Shown: in pieces, positions 18,696-28,800 of the stretch
Layout: each line of letters starts with the position of its first letter
Position numbering within the stretch: the first letter of the stretch is position 1
Origin: Flavitalea sp966112615
GTDB taxonomy: Bacteria > Bacteroidota > Bacteroidia > Chitinophagales > Chitinophagaceae
DNA length: 64,000 bases
Direction of reading: 5' to 3'
Assembly (NCBI GenBank): GCA_966112615.1
Contig: CBHWDO010000001.1
Coordinates: 124,001 to 188,000, forward strand
Position numbers and translations under genes: made by a program
The notes under the pieces: generated by a model
Seen by the model: only the letters and a program-made list of their open reading frames with translations
What the model was told of the DNA's origin: nothing
The model's database searches: none

Positions 18696-18958
18696 TCACT
18701 TTCTCTTCAGCTTCCACCAAACCATTTCGCCAGTCTCCCGGGTCCTTTCAAATCCATTTTTTATAAGAATTCTTTGAGAAGCAATATTATCTTTTTCAGT
18801 TTCGGCCAGTATCTCATCAACCTCCTCCTGTTTAAAAGCCTAGTCTATCATTGCTTTTACGGCTTCGGTCATATATCCTTTTCCATGGAATGCATCGAGA
18901 TAAAGGATATATATTCAATCTTTCCGTGCTGATCATAATTGTTACTGAATCTGTTAGA
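18696..18958 (-). pseudogene. Decayed GNAT (RimJ/RimL-type) N-acetyltransferase
   Basis: One minus-strand frame reads LYLDAFHGKGYMTEAVKAMID, then an in-frame TAG where a Trp is usual (AMID-W-AF), then AFKQEEVDEILAETEKDN, ASQRILIKNGF and GEMVWWKLKRK before the TGA at 18698-18696. This is the C-terminal acetyl-CoA-binding half of a GNAT enzyme. Upstream, NYDQHGKIEYI continues the similarity in a different frame, so there is also a frameshift. The N-terminus is missing because the MBL-fold gene ends at 18959. It is broken by at least a frameshift, a nonsense codon and a truncation. Confidence 0.75.
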
Positions 18959-20065
18959 TCACGGTTGCGTGACAACAACATTCTCCCACCAGTGATGATA
19001 TTTATGTTGGCGATCATCGAGGTCCACCAGCTGACCGATCATTGGTGTTACAAGCTCTAAACCGATATGCTTATTTAATCGAACCATTTCTTTCAATGGC
19101 TCATCCCAGTCATGCAATGCCAGGTCGAATTTAGAAGAGTGAACAGGCATAACCCTGTTGGCTTTCAGGTCCAGTGCGGCCTGCAGGTTTTCACCAGGGA
19201 GAAAATGAATAGCCTTCCAGGCTTCGTTATACTGACCATTTTCCAATATGGCCAGGTCGATCGGGCCAAACTGCTCTCCAATTTTTACAAAATGATCATC
19301 ATATCCACTATCGCCTCCAATATAGATCTTCATGGTTTTGGTCTGCAGTAAAAAAGACAACCATAAAGTTGTATTTCTTTTAAACGCTCGTCCTGAAAAA
19401 TGACGTGCAGGAAGCGCATTAAATGTTACATCAATTTGTGGAGTATATGATGTATTCCAGTCTAGTTCGGTGATTTGATCACTGCTATATCCCCATCGCT
19501 CCAAATGCGCACCCACGCCCAATCCGCAAACCACTTTACTCACTTTGGATCTTAATTGCTTAACCGTTTTATGATCAAGATGATCATAATGATCATGCGT
19601 GATCACGAGATAATCAATGGAAGGCATATCATCAGCATGATACAGATCAGCGCCTTTAAACGATTTTGTTGAACCGGGGATCGGTGAAGCATTACCACTG
19701 AATACTGGATCTACAAGATAATTTACTCCATCAATTTTCATGAAATAGGATGAATGACCAAACCATACCAACCACTGTCCACCAGGTAAGTTTTTAATAT
19801 CGTTCCTGGTTCCGGGTATCAGCGTAGAAGGCCTTGTGCCTTTACCTTTCCTGAATAGAAAATCGATCATCACTTTAGTCATGGATGCTCCTTCAGTAAG
19901 CGTTGGAGTGAAGGATTGATTCATAAATCTACCCTTCTTATAATTTGGTGATGACTTCATTTTTTGTAGTCTTTCACCACTTGCACTGGCTCCAAACTGG
20001 GGCAGGTTAAAAAAGATAATGATTGATAAGATTATAATTATAATTAATGCAATGAAGATGATCAT
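18959..20065 (-). CDS. Membrane-anchored metallo-beta-lactamase-fold hydrolase (UlaG/NAPE-PLD-like)
   Basis: The 368-residue protein starts with a single hydrophobic helix (residues 2-22) that would anchor it in the inner membrane. The catalytic part shows GHSSYFMKIDG, LVDPVF, the metal-binding motif THDHYDHLDH, ARHFSGR, GDSGYDDHF and a late MPVHSSKFDLALHDWDEP segment. These blocks match the L-ascorbate-6-phosphate lactonase/NAPE-phospholipase D branch of the MBL superfamily, which hydrolyses phosphodiester or lactone bonds. The substrate is not determinable. The preceding GNAT fragment is dead, so the gene stands alone. Confidence 0.85.
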   Translation of the reverse strand: MIIFIALIIIIILSIIIFFNLPQFGASASGERLQKMKSSPNYKKGRFMNQSFTPTLTEGASMTKVMIDFLFRKGKGTRPSTLIPGTRNDIKNLPGGQWLVWFGHSSYFMKIDGVNYLVDPVFSGNASPIPGSTKSFKGADLYHADDMPSIDYLVITHDHYDHLDHKTVKQLRSKVSKVVCGLGVGAHLERWGYSSDQITELDWNTSYTPQIDVTFNALPARHFSGRAFKRNTTLWLSFLLQTKTMKIYIGGDSGYDDHFVKIGEQFGPIDLAILENGQYNEAWKAIHFLPGENLQAALDLKANRVMPVHSSKFDLALHDWDEPLKEMVRLNKHIGLELVTPMIGQLVDLDDRQHKYHHWWENVVVTQP

Positions 20066-20143
20066 ATTAAAATGTGCATGATGTATAAAATCAACACTAA
20101 GATACTCCAGGAGTTTTCTGCATAAGCATCTTAAAGAGTTATT

Positions 20144-20151
20144 TATATTTG
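20144..20151 (+). promoter_or_regulatory. -7 box of the CHASE histidine kinase promoter
   Basis: TATATTTG is a perfect Bacteroidota -7 element ending 26 nt before the TTG start at 20178. A convincing -33 element at normal spacing is not seen. Confidence 0.4.
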
Positions 20152-20177
20152 GTGTTTATTACCATTGTTATTGATTC

Positions 20178-22382
20178 TTGCCGACCTATCAAAAAACAAC
20201 AAGCATTGAAAGACTTTTCAGCAGGCCCACTTTGCCGGCTATGCTATTGCTGTTCTCTATTGTAATAACATTGGTCGCATGGTATATTTCCAGCAATCAC
20301 CTGACAGAGAAAACCAGGAACCGTTTCGAATACAGGGTACACGATATCCATTCAGCCATCCAGGCCAGGATGGGGGCTTATGAACAGGTATTAAGAAGTA
20401 CGGTTGGACTCTTCAATTCCGGTGATACTGTTACAGGAAAGGAGTTCAAGCAATATGTCAAAACGCTGGATCTGTCCCAAACCTACCCGGGTATACAGGG
20501 ATTGGGTTACACAATCCGGATAGACTCTGGCGACATTGAATTCTTCACGAAAAAAATGCGTTCCAGAGGTTTTCCTGACTTCAAGGTATGGCCGGAGGAA
20601 CCAAGGAGTGAATACTTCTCCATCATTTTCCTTGAACCAGCTGATGAAAGAAATCAACGTGCATTGGGATTTGACATGTATACGGAAGAAAACCGCAAAA
20701 CGGCCATGCTTCGTGCAAGAAAGACTGGAAGACCAGCTCTATCCGAAATGGTAACACTTGTACAGGAAACCAACAGGGATGTTCAAAAAGGTTGTCTGCT
20801 TTATCTTCCGGTATATGACCGTAACTCTGATTTTACTACTGAAGAAGAAAGATATGCTGCTTTAATAGGCTTTGTGTACAGTCCTTTCAGGATAAACGAC
20901 CTGATGAATGGCATACTTGGTTCAGTTGCCAACGAGATCGAGTTCGAGATCTATGATGGAAACAATACCGATATTGGCAATTTGTTTTATGCAAGTCATG
21001 GATACAATGCAAAAAAGGAAAAAGCAAATTATTCATTACAAAAAAAACTGGATGTTGCAGGGCATAACTGGACACTCATCTTTACTTCACGCAAATCTTT
21101 TATCTCTACCTATGAACAGAACCAGCCAAATATTATAGCGCTTGCAGGTATCATTGTCAATTTACTTTTACTCCTGATCCTCATAAAACTTCATTCACTC
21201 AGTAAAAGAAACAAGATACTTGCGGAAAGATACAAGGCAGAAAAAGACAGGTACGAGATCGTTTCAGAAAGTACCAACGATATTATCTGGGAATGGAATC
21301 TAGAAAAAAACATAGTCAGTTTCAATAAAAATTTCCAACTCGTGATCGGATCACCAATCATGGCTTCGGAATTGCCTTTCAACAATTGGATCGACCATTT
21401 TCATCCCGACGATAAGGAGCACCTGATTCAAAGGTTGAATTCCTTTATTAAATCTGACAGAAATTTCTGGTCTGATGAATACAGGTTGATGAAGAAAGAT
21501 GGCAGAATTGTTTACATCCTCGACAGGGGACGCATCATTCGTGATGCAGATAAAAAACCTTTGAGCATTGTTGGATCAATGATCAATATTTCTGAAAGAA
21601 AAAAAGCGGAGGAATCACAGCAAAAATTTAATGAGCAACTGGAGAAAACCGTTTTGCTTAGAACAATTGAACTTCAGCGCTCAAACGATGACCTGGAGCG
21701 GTTTGCGCATATTGCCAGCCATGACCTGAAAGAGCCTGTTAGAAAAATGCTGGTATTCACCGATCAATTAAAAACAAAATACGAGCACCAGTTAGGTGAT
21801 GGTGTGAAGTTGCTTGATAAACTTACTCGATCAACCAGGCGACTTAACCAGATGATCGAAAGCATCCTTAAATTTTCAATTGTAAGTTATGAATCGCATA
21901 ATGCTGAGCCTGTTGATCTGAACACTACTGTAAGAAATGTGTGCGAGGATCTTGAACTGATCATCAATGAAAAAAATGCGCAGGTAAGATTTGATCAACT
22001 TCCTGTTATTGAAGGAAGTACTGTTCTGCTCCACCAGTTGTTCTATAATCTCATCAATAATTCTTTGAAGTTTTCAAAGAATGATATCGAACCTATCATT
22101 GATATTCATTCAAAAATTTTAGTAAGGAATAGAAAAGAATTGGTTGAAATTATATTCAGTGATAATGGAATAGGTTTTAACCAGGCAGATGCGAATAAGA
22201 TCTTCCAGAGTTTTGTAAGACTTCATCCAAAAGATAAATTTGAAGGAACCGGTCTAGGACTGGCGCTTTGTAAAAAGATTGTGGAGCGGCATGGAGGATA
22301 TATCGAAGCAAACAGCGTTATAGGACAGGGTGCGACCTTTATCATCACACTACCGGTAAAACAGCAGGGTGGAACAATTTAA
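20178..22382 (+). CDS. CHASE-PAS transmembrane sensor histidine kinase
   Basis: The start chosen is the TTG at 20178, because an in-frame TGA precedes it; the first ATG (20238) would begin inside the first membrane helix. The 734-residue chain has a membrane helix at about 20-40, an extracytoplasmic CHASE domain at about 60-270 (GIQGLGYTIRI, GFVYSPFRINDLM), a second helix at about 315-335, a PAS domain at about 365-485 and HisKA with His515 in ASHDLKEPVRK. HATPase_c follows with NLINNSLKFS, DNGIGF and GTGLGLALCKK. CHASE domains sense small extracellular ligands, for example cytokinin-like molecules in plants. No cognate regulator is adjacent. Confidence 0.9.
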   Translation: MPTYQKTTSIERLFSRPTLPAMLLLFSIVITLVAWYISSNHLTEKTRNRFEYRVHDIHSAIQARMGAYEQVLRSTVGLFNSGDTVTGKEFKQYVKTLDLSQTYPGIQGLGYTIRIDSGDIEFFTKKMRSRGFPDFKVWPEEPRSEYFSIIFLEPADERNQRALGFDMYTEENRKTAMLRARKTGRPALSEMVTLVQETNRDVQKGCLLYLPVYDRNSDFTTEEERYAALIGFVYSPFRINDLMNGILGSVANEIEFEIYDGNNTDIGNLFYASHGYNAKKEKANYSLQKKLDVAGHNWTLIFTSRKSFISTYEQNQPNIIALAGIIVNLLLLLILIKLHSLSKRNKILAERYKAEKDRYEIVSESTNDIIWEWNLEKNIVSFNKNFQLVIGSPIMASELPFNNWIDHFHPDDKEHLIQRLNSFIKSDRNFWSDEYRLMKKDGRIVYILDRGRIIRDADKKPLSIVGSMINISERKKAEESQQKFNEQLEKTVLLRTIELQRSNDDLERFAHIASHDLKEPVRKMLVFTDQLKTKYEHQLGDGVKLLDKLTRSTRRLNQMIESILKFSIVSYESHNAEPVDLNTTVRNVCEDLELIINEKNAQVRFDQLPVIEGSTVLLHQLFYNLINNSLKFSKNDIEPIIDIHSKILVRNRKELVEIIFSDNGIGFNQADANKIFQSFVRLHPKDKFEGTGLGLALCKKIVERHGGYIEANSVIGQGATFIITLPVKQQGGTI

Positions 22383-22386
22383 TAAC

Positions 22387-23073
22387 TTAAGCAGGTTTCT
22401 CCAGCACATACACCATCATCATCCTTCTTTCCTCAAAACCGCATTTTTTATATATCGAAATTGCACTATAATTATCGGGGTAACAATGAAGAAATGGGAT
22501 CTTCCACTGAGACCGGATCTGATCAACCTGGCTTTTTAATAAGAGTCCTGCATAACCTTTACCCAACGCTGAAGGATGTGTACACACTGCACTTAATTCA
22601 ACATAATTTCCAGGTTGAAATCTTTGTCCTGCCATTGAAACCAGCTTTTCCTCTTCAAAGATCCCTTCGTAATTACCAAAGTCAATAGTTCTGTTGAAGA
22701 AAGGTCCGGGCTTCATTAATGCTGTAAGAGAAAGCATTTCAGGAATATGTTCTTCACCTAAGGAAACAATTCGATCATCAGGAATGAATTCTTTCTCTTC
22801 AATATGTATCATCTGTAGCAGATCCTTCTCAAGGTTTATAGAAAACTCACTGGGAATTTGTAGTTTTTCAATCGAAAACATCACTGCAATATTTCCTGGC
22901 TTCAATCCTTCGTACAATGCATCCCAGTTTGATTTCTCATGTGAAGGCATTCCTATAAATGCACCCATCTGCCGGTTGAGAAACTTTACCTGCTCATTTC
23001 CAAAAGCAAATTCCTTATTACCGGTATTCAAACCATACCATATCGGGTTATCTAAAAATTCAACATCCATCAT
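22387..23073 (-). CDS. GNAT-family N-acetyltransferase
   Basis: The 228-residue protein has a C-terminal GNAT fold: VCTHPSALGKGYAGLLLKS is the acetyl-CoA pyrophosphate loop (R/Q-x-x-G-x-G/A type) and NYSAISIYKKCGFEERR is the closing helix. The N-terminal half (about 110 residues) lacks the motif and resembles the FR47-like two-lobed acetyltransferases. The substrate is unknown. It ends 4 nt from the convergent CHASE kinase and begins 9 nt after the MFS gene, so it is probably co-transcribed with the exporter. Confidence 0.85.
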   Translation of the reverse strand: MMDVEFLDNPIWYGLNTGNKEFAFGNEQVKFLNRQMGAFIGMPSHEKSNWDALYEGLKPGNIAVMFSIEKLQIPSEFSINLEKDLLQMIHIEEKEFIPDDRIVSLGEEHIPEMLSLTALMKPGPFFNRTIDFGNYEGIFEEEKLVSMAGQRFQPGNYVELSAVCTHPSALGKGYAGLLLKSQVDQIRSQWKIPFLHCYPDNYSAISIYKKCGFEERRMMMVYVLEKPA

Positions 23074-23082
23074 TTACAAATT

Positions 23083-24324
23083 TTAGTATCGCTCAATCTG
23101 TTCAAATGCCTGCTCTTCAACATCCTCAATGCGCGATGCAGCTTTAATCCTTGTTCTACCGAGCAGCAGAACAATTAGTCCAAGTGTTGCACAACCGGCC
23201 ATGATACCTGTCATGGGTAACATGGTTCCATTGCTGATCATTCCCACCACCGCCGATGCCAGTGCTCCAAATGCCATTTGTATGGCGCCCATCAATGCAG
23301 ATGCACTTCCCGCTTCCTTAGTAAAAGGCGCAAGTGATAATGCTGCCGAATTAGGAAAAGTAAATCCCTGGCAACTAAGAAACAGGAACATCAATCCAAT
23401 AGTGCTATAAAGATTTAAAAGGTTCATCACCGCACCGATAAACAAAATGATACCAATCGAACTTTGAATAAGCAAAACGGCCCTGATGATCTGTTCGCTG
23501 TTATATTTTTTCAACAGCTGGTTATTCAACTGGCTGCTGGTGATCAATCCCGCTGCAATGATGGCAAAGATCCATCCATATTGAGTTGCAGAAACTTTGA
23601 ACAGATTCATGAATACAAAAGGAGATCCGGCGAGATAGGCAAACAATCCTGCTGCTGCAATTGCCCCGGCAAGTGCATAGGTATAGAATTGCGGTTCCTT
23701 GATTACAGTGAAGAAATTACCCAATATAGCTTTAGGCTTCAATGAGAGTGATGGATCTGCTTTTTTACTTTCAGGAAGAAAAAAGAAGACCGCTGCAAGT
23801 AAGAGCACCACTATGATTGCAAGTACAATGAATACTGCGTTCCAGCTGAAATGCGATACCAGGAAACTTCCGAATGTTGGAGCAATGATTGGAGAAACGC
23901 CTAATACGAGGATCAGTAATGAAAACACTTTTGCACTTTCATTAACCGGGAATACATCACGAACGATCGCACTCGGCGCAACCATTCCAACACAGCCTCC
24001 CAATGCCTGCAATAATCGAAAACCTATCAGCATATCTGCGGAAGTTGACATGGCACATCCAATTGATGCTATCACATAAATAATGAGACCGGCATACAAT
24101 GGTGGCTTTCTTCCAAAGCGATCCAGTAATGGACCGGAGATCAGTTGTCCTGCACAAATTCCGATAAAGAAGCTCGATAGTGAATAAGAAACATGATCGA
24201 TGGTTGTATTCAGATCACTTGCAATAGCCGGAAAACCCGGAAGGTACATATCGATGGATAATGGTCCGATTGCAGAAAGTAAACCCAGGATCAATATCAG
24301 CAATGACCGGTTGGTGGTATTCAT
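23083..24324 (-). CDS. MFS drug exporter, Bcr/CflA type
   Basis: The start is set at the ATG at 24324 (MNTTNRSLLILILGLL); an in-frame ATG 60 nt upstream would only add a hydrophilic leader. The 413-residue protein has about 12 hydrophobic helices and the DHA1 motif A in the 2-3 loop (GPLLDRFGRKPPLY), plus DMYLPGFPAIASDL in helix 1, the pattern of the Bcr/CflA drug:H+ antiporters. It should export a hydrophobic or cationic compound using the proton gradient. A CATCTTTG sequence about 40 nt upstream may be its -7 element. The GNAT gene downstream is likely in the same transcript. Confidence 0.88.
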   Translation of the reverse strand: MNTTNRSLLILILGLLSAIGPLSIDMYLPGFPAIASDLNTTIDHVSYSLSSFFIGICAGQLISGPLLDRFGRKPPLYAGLIIYVIASIGCAMSTSADMLIGFRLLQALGGCVGMVAPSAIVRDVFPVNESAKVFSLLILVLGVSPIIAPTFGSFLVSHFSWNAVFIVLAIIVVLLLAAVFFFLPESKKADPSLSLKPKAILGNFFTVIKEPQFYTYALAGAIAAAGLFAYLAGSPFVFMNLFKVSATQYGWIFAIIAAGLITSSQLNNQLLKKYNSEQIIRAVLLIQSSIGIILFIGAVMNLLNLYSTIGLMFLFLSCQGFTFPNSAALSLAPFTKEAGSASALMGAIQMAFGALASAVVGMISNGTMLPMTGIMAGCATLGLIVLLLGRTRIKAASRIEDVEEQAFEQIERY

Positions 24325-24386
24325 TATGTAAATTTTGGGGCATGCACCAGGCATGAAGTGCAAAGATGAATCATTCCTGCACAAAC

Positions 24387-24416
24387 AAAAAACCGGAACT
24401 AGAAAATTCCGGTTTT
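24387..24416 (-). terminator. Rho-independent terminator of the RND efflux operon
   Basis: Arms 24389-24398 and 24407-24416 (AAAACCGGAA/TTCCGGTTTT) form a perfect 10-bp stem with an 8-nt loop. On the minus strand it is followed by a run of six T. It lies 28 nt after the stop of the TolC-like gene. Confidence 0.85.
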
Positions 24417-24443
24417 AAACAAACAATCTATAAGAGACTTACT

Positions 24444-25874
24444 TTACTTCCATCCTCCACCTAATGCACGGTAAATATTCACCTTTGCCTTTAGCTGTTT
24501 CATCTTCACTTCGATCAGTTCCATCTTCGACTCAAGTGCTTCTCTTTGCGTAAGCAATACTTCACCATAATCCGCACGGGCTGAGTTGAAGAGATTATTG
24601 GAAATATTGATCGACTGCATCAGGATATCAACCTCCCTTGCCTTTGTTGCATAACTCTTTGAACTGTTATCGATCATCGACACCTGGTTCAATACTTCAA
24701 CATATGCATTCAAAATCTTCTGCTCATAATTGTACACTGCTTTCAATTGCTGTGCAGTTGCTGTATTATAAGCTGCCTTTATCGCGTTTCTGTTGATCAA
24801 TGGTGCCATCAGGTCACCGGCAATATTGTACAATATGGATTTCGGATTCAACAGGTATGCAGCATTGAACGACTGGAAACCCACGCCGGCAGTAATATCC
24901 AGCGATGGATAGAAATTCGCTTTCGCCACTTTCACATCCAGCTTTGCCGCAGCAAGTTCATACTCAGCCTGCCTGATATCAGGGCGATTAACCAATAACT
25001 GCGCAGGTATACCGAACCCAAGTGAATCAATCTGTATTGAATTGAATGCTGCCGAATTCCTTTGAATTCGCTCAGGATATTTGCCGGTCAGAAAATGAAT
25101 ATGGTTCTCCACTTCAGTGATCCTTTGCAACACATCATACTGGAGGTTCTGCGTATTCAGCAATTGGGCTTCAAACCTGTTCACAGCAAGCTGCGTTACT
25201 TTGGCCGACTCCTTTAAACGTTGAACCACTCTCAATGCATTCGACTGTATCTCTGTATTCTGCCGAATGATCTCCAACTGGTTATCCAGCGCTTCCAATT
25301 CGTAATAGGCCTCAGAAATTTCAGAGATAAGATTGGTTACCATGAAATTCTTTCCTTCGGTACTCGCGAGGTAACGCATCACGGCAGACTTCTTCGCATT
25401 GCGCAACTTTCTCCAAATATCAACTTCCCAGGATGCAGATACACCCAGGTAATAATCTGCCAGCGGATCAGGGAATTTTCTGCCTTCCTTGATATCCAGC
25501 TGCTCTTCTACAGCACCGGATCTTGTATACCTACCCACTTTTTCAACACCCACTGCAGCTCCGGCTCTTACGAATGGGAGGTACTCACCTTTTCTTGCCC
25601 GGATCTCATTCTTTCCTACTTCAATCTCCTGCAGCATGATATTGAGCTCCTGGTTATTCTTCAATGCCGTATCGATCAATGCAACCAGGTTCTCATCTGC
25701 GAAGTAGGTTCTCCAGTTCAATTGCGCAAGATTCATCGTATCCTGTGAGTTTTTATAACTCACAGGTACGTCTTTATTTTCTGATCTGACATTATTCTGT
25801 ATCGTCTTGCAAGCTCCTACAGAAAACAGGATAATAAAAATCCCCGCCAGTTTATATATCGGACTTATTCTCAT
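24444..25874 (-). CDS. Outer-membrane efflux channel lipoprotein, TolC/OprM (NodT) family
   Basis: The start is placed at the ATG at 25874 because it gives a proper lipoprotein signal (MRISPIYKLAGIFIILFSVG-A-C). An in-frame ATG 27 nt upstream is also possible. The protein has about 476 residues and two repeated OEP segments; ASWEVDIWRKLRN and LLVNRPDIRQAEYELAAAKLDVKVAKANFYPSLD-type residues are classical OprM/CusC signatures. It forms the outer-membrane tunnel for the RND pump encoded upstream, whose 3' end it overlaps by 23 nt. The strong terminator follows. Confidence 0.92.
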   Translation of the reverse strand: MRISPIYKLAGIFIILFSVGACKTIQNNVRSENKDVPVSYKNSQDTMNLAQLNWRTYFADENLVALIDTALKNNQELNIMLQEIEVGKNEIRARKGEYLPFVRAGAAVGVEKVGRYTRSGAVEEQLDIKEGRKFPDPLADYYLGVSASWEVDIWRKLRNAKKSAVMRYLASTEGKNFMVTNLISEISEAYYELEALDNQLEIIRQNTEIQSNALRVVQRLKESAKVTQLAVNRFEAQLLNTQNLQYDVLQRITEVENHIHFLTGKYPERIQRNSAAFNSIQIDSLGFGIPAQLLVNRPDIRQAEYELAAAKLDVKVAKANFYPSLDITAGVGFQSFNAAYLLNPKSILYNIAGDLMAPLINRNAIKAAYNTATAQQLKAVYNYEQKILNAYVEVLNQVSMIDNSSKSYATKAREVDILMQSINISNNLFNSARADYGEVLLTQREALESKMELIEVKMKQLKAKVNIYRALGGGWK

Positions 25875-28800
25875 TGTTATTCTTTTTACGTTTTCCAACA
25901 TTTTTCAAAAGGCCAAGTTTCCTGATCTTATCAAGCCAGAATGTTTCGGATCCATGCTCCACAAAATCTTCCGTAAGTGGATTCTCATCTTCACCCTGGA
26001 TAAGTCTTTTACCTTCCGACATCTTCGCGAAAATGTAATACAGTCCGGGTACTATGATCACCCCAAACACAGTTCCGATCAGCATTCCGCCCAATGCCGA
26101 TGCACCAATGGTCCTGTTACCTACAGCACCAGCACCGGTTGCTCTTACCAATGGGATCAAACCGGCAATGAATGCAAAGGAGGTCATAAGGATCGGCCTG
26201 AAACGTGCTTTGGCACTCTCGATCGCAGCATTCAGAACCGTTGCTCCCTGGCTGTGTTTCTGCGCGGCAAATTCCACGATCAGTACCGCGTTCTTACCCA
26301 ACAGACCTACCAGCATGATCAACCCGATCTGTGCATAGATATCATTGGCTAGTCCCATCATCTTCAACAATAAGAATGATCCAAATACTCCTGTAGGCAA
26401 AGAAAGAATAACTACTAATGGAAGCAGGAAGCTTTCATATTGTGAGGCCAATACGAGGTAAACGAAGATCAATACAATGATGAAGATGTACACCGCTTCA
26501 TTACCACGGCCCGCTTCATCATACGATAAACCTTCCCATGCGATATCATAACCATTCGGAAGTGTTTTACTTGCTACTTCCCTGATCGCTTCAATCGCAT
26601 CTCCCGTAGTATAGCCTTTTGCAGGTAAACCCCTGATAGATGAGGATGTATAAAGATTGTATCGCGTGATCTCGTTTGGTCCCTGCGTTTTGCGAAGTGT
26701 TGCAAAAGCAGAATATGGAACCATCTCTTCCCTGTCGTTCTTCACATAAAGGTTCAGAATATCTGATGGAAGCTTCCTGTACTGCGGACCAGATTGCGTA
26801 TAAACTTTATAGAATGTATTGAACCTTGTAAAGCCCTGCTCATATGTACTTCCGATCAATACATTCAGGTTCTCCATCGCTGTTCCAATGGATACACCTT
26901 TTTGCATTGCCTTATCATTATCGATCTGGATCTCATACTGCGGATAGTTGGCTGCATAGAAAGTAAACAGACCTGTCAGCTCTTTACGCTTCCTCAATGC
27001 TTCCATAAATTCCTTGTTCACCTGGTCGAACTCCTGGTAATCGATCGAACTGTTCTTATCAAGCAAACGAAGTGAGAAACCATCCGATGATCCATATCCA
27101 GGTACAGCAGGTGGTTCGAAGAATTCTACCACCGCTCCAAGATCCTTCGACTTCTCTTCTAACTCTTCTACTATTTCTTTTACTGAATGCTTGCGATGCT
27201 CCCAATCTTTCAGGTTGATAAGACAGGTACCGGCATTTGAACCACGACCTTCAGTCAGAATTTCATATCCCGCAAGAGAGGTTACAGATTGAATATCGGG
27301 AATTTCTTCTGCGATCTTCTGCAATTGTCTTGATACATCATTGGTCCTCTCCAGTGTACTACCCGGAGGTGTTTGCACAATAGCATAGATCTGCCCCTGG
27401 TCTTCATTCGGGATAAATCCTGAAGGAAGTGTCTTGTTCACACCAAAGATTCCAAACGCAAATGCAGCAAGCATTACAAAGGTCACCAGCCTTCTGTCAA
27501 CGATCTTCTCCAGCAACCTTGTATACTTACCGGTTGCTTTATCAAAGTTCCTGTTGAACCAGCCGAGGAACATATTGATCGGAGTTCTTCTTTTCTTCTT
27601 GCCATGATTATTCTTCAGCAACATTGCACACAATACAGGAGTCAGTGTCAATGCAACCACACCCGACAATACAATCGAACTTGCCATGGTGATAGAGAAC
27701 TGCCTGTAGAAAACACCTACCGGGCCGGTCATGAATGCGATCGGAACAAACACAGCTGTCATTACAAGCGTGATCGCGATTACCGCACCACTGATCTCAT
27801 TCAATACTTCTTTCGTGGCATTGAATGGCGAAAGATGTTTTTCTTCCATCTTCGTATGCACACCTTCTACAACCACAATTGCATTATCCACCACAATACC
27901 AATCGCAAGTACCAATGCAAACAAAGTGATCAGGTTGATCGTCAGACCAAACATCTGCATGAACACAAATGCACCGATCAGTGATACAGGCACCGCAATG
28001 ATAGGGATCAATGTTGATCGCCAGTCACCCAGGAAGATGAACACCACCAAAGCCACGAGGATAAAGGCTTCTATCAGTGTATGCATTACTTTTTCAACCG
28101 ATGCATCCACGAATTTGGCTACATCATAGTTGATCTCGTAATTCATCCCTGCAGGAAAATCTTTTTTGAGTTCCTCAAGTTTTTCTTTTGTTTTTGCAAT
28201 CACCGCACTTGCATTTGTACCGGTGTTCTGCTTTAATACAAGTGATGCTGATGGATATCCATCTTTGTTGGAATAGATATCGAAGAATTCACTTCCCAGT
28301 TCAACATCTGCAACATCTTTCAATCTCAATAACTCTCCATCAGGATTTGCTCTTACAATGATGTTTTGATATTCTTCCGGCTTATTGAACCTTCCCTTAT
28401 AAGTAAGTGTGAATTCGAGCGACTGTGCTGTTTTACCGGATGCCTGTCCCAATCGACCCGGCCTACCGATAATACTCTGCTCTTCCATCGCTTTGAGCAC
28501 TTCTTCTGTGGATACATTGTATGCGCGCATGCGATCAGGCTTCAGCCATACACGCATTGCGAAAGTGCGGCTTCCAAGGATCTGCGCACGACCCATACCA
28601 TTGATACGCTGCAATTCAGGAATGATGTGCACACTCGCATAGTTGTAGAGAAACTTTTCATCCACACCTTTATTGGTGCTGAAAAGGTTAACATACATCA
28701 GCATACTTGGCTGGATCGGCGTGATGATCACACCTTCTCGCTGCACCAGCGGCGGAAGGTTATTCATGATCGCATCCACGCGCGTCTTTACGTTTACAAC

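Noticed and set aside
18832..19017. 61-residue minus-strand ORF overlapping the MBL gene end
   Set aside because: It is a different frame of the GNAT remnant; the recognisable acetyltransferase residues are in the neighbouring frame.
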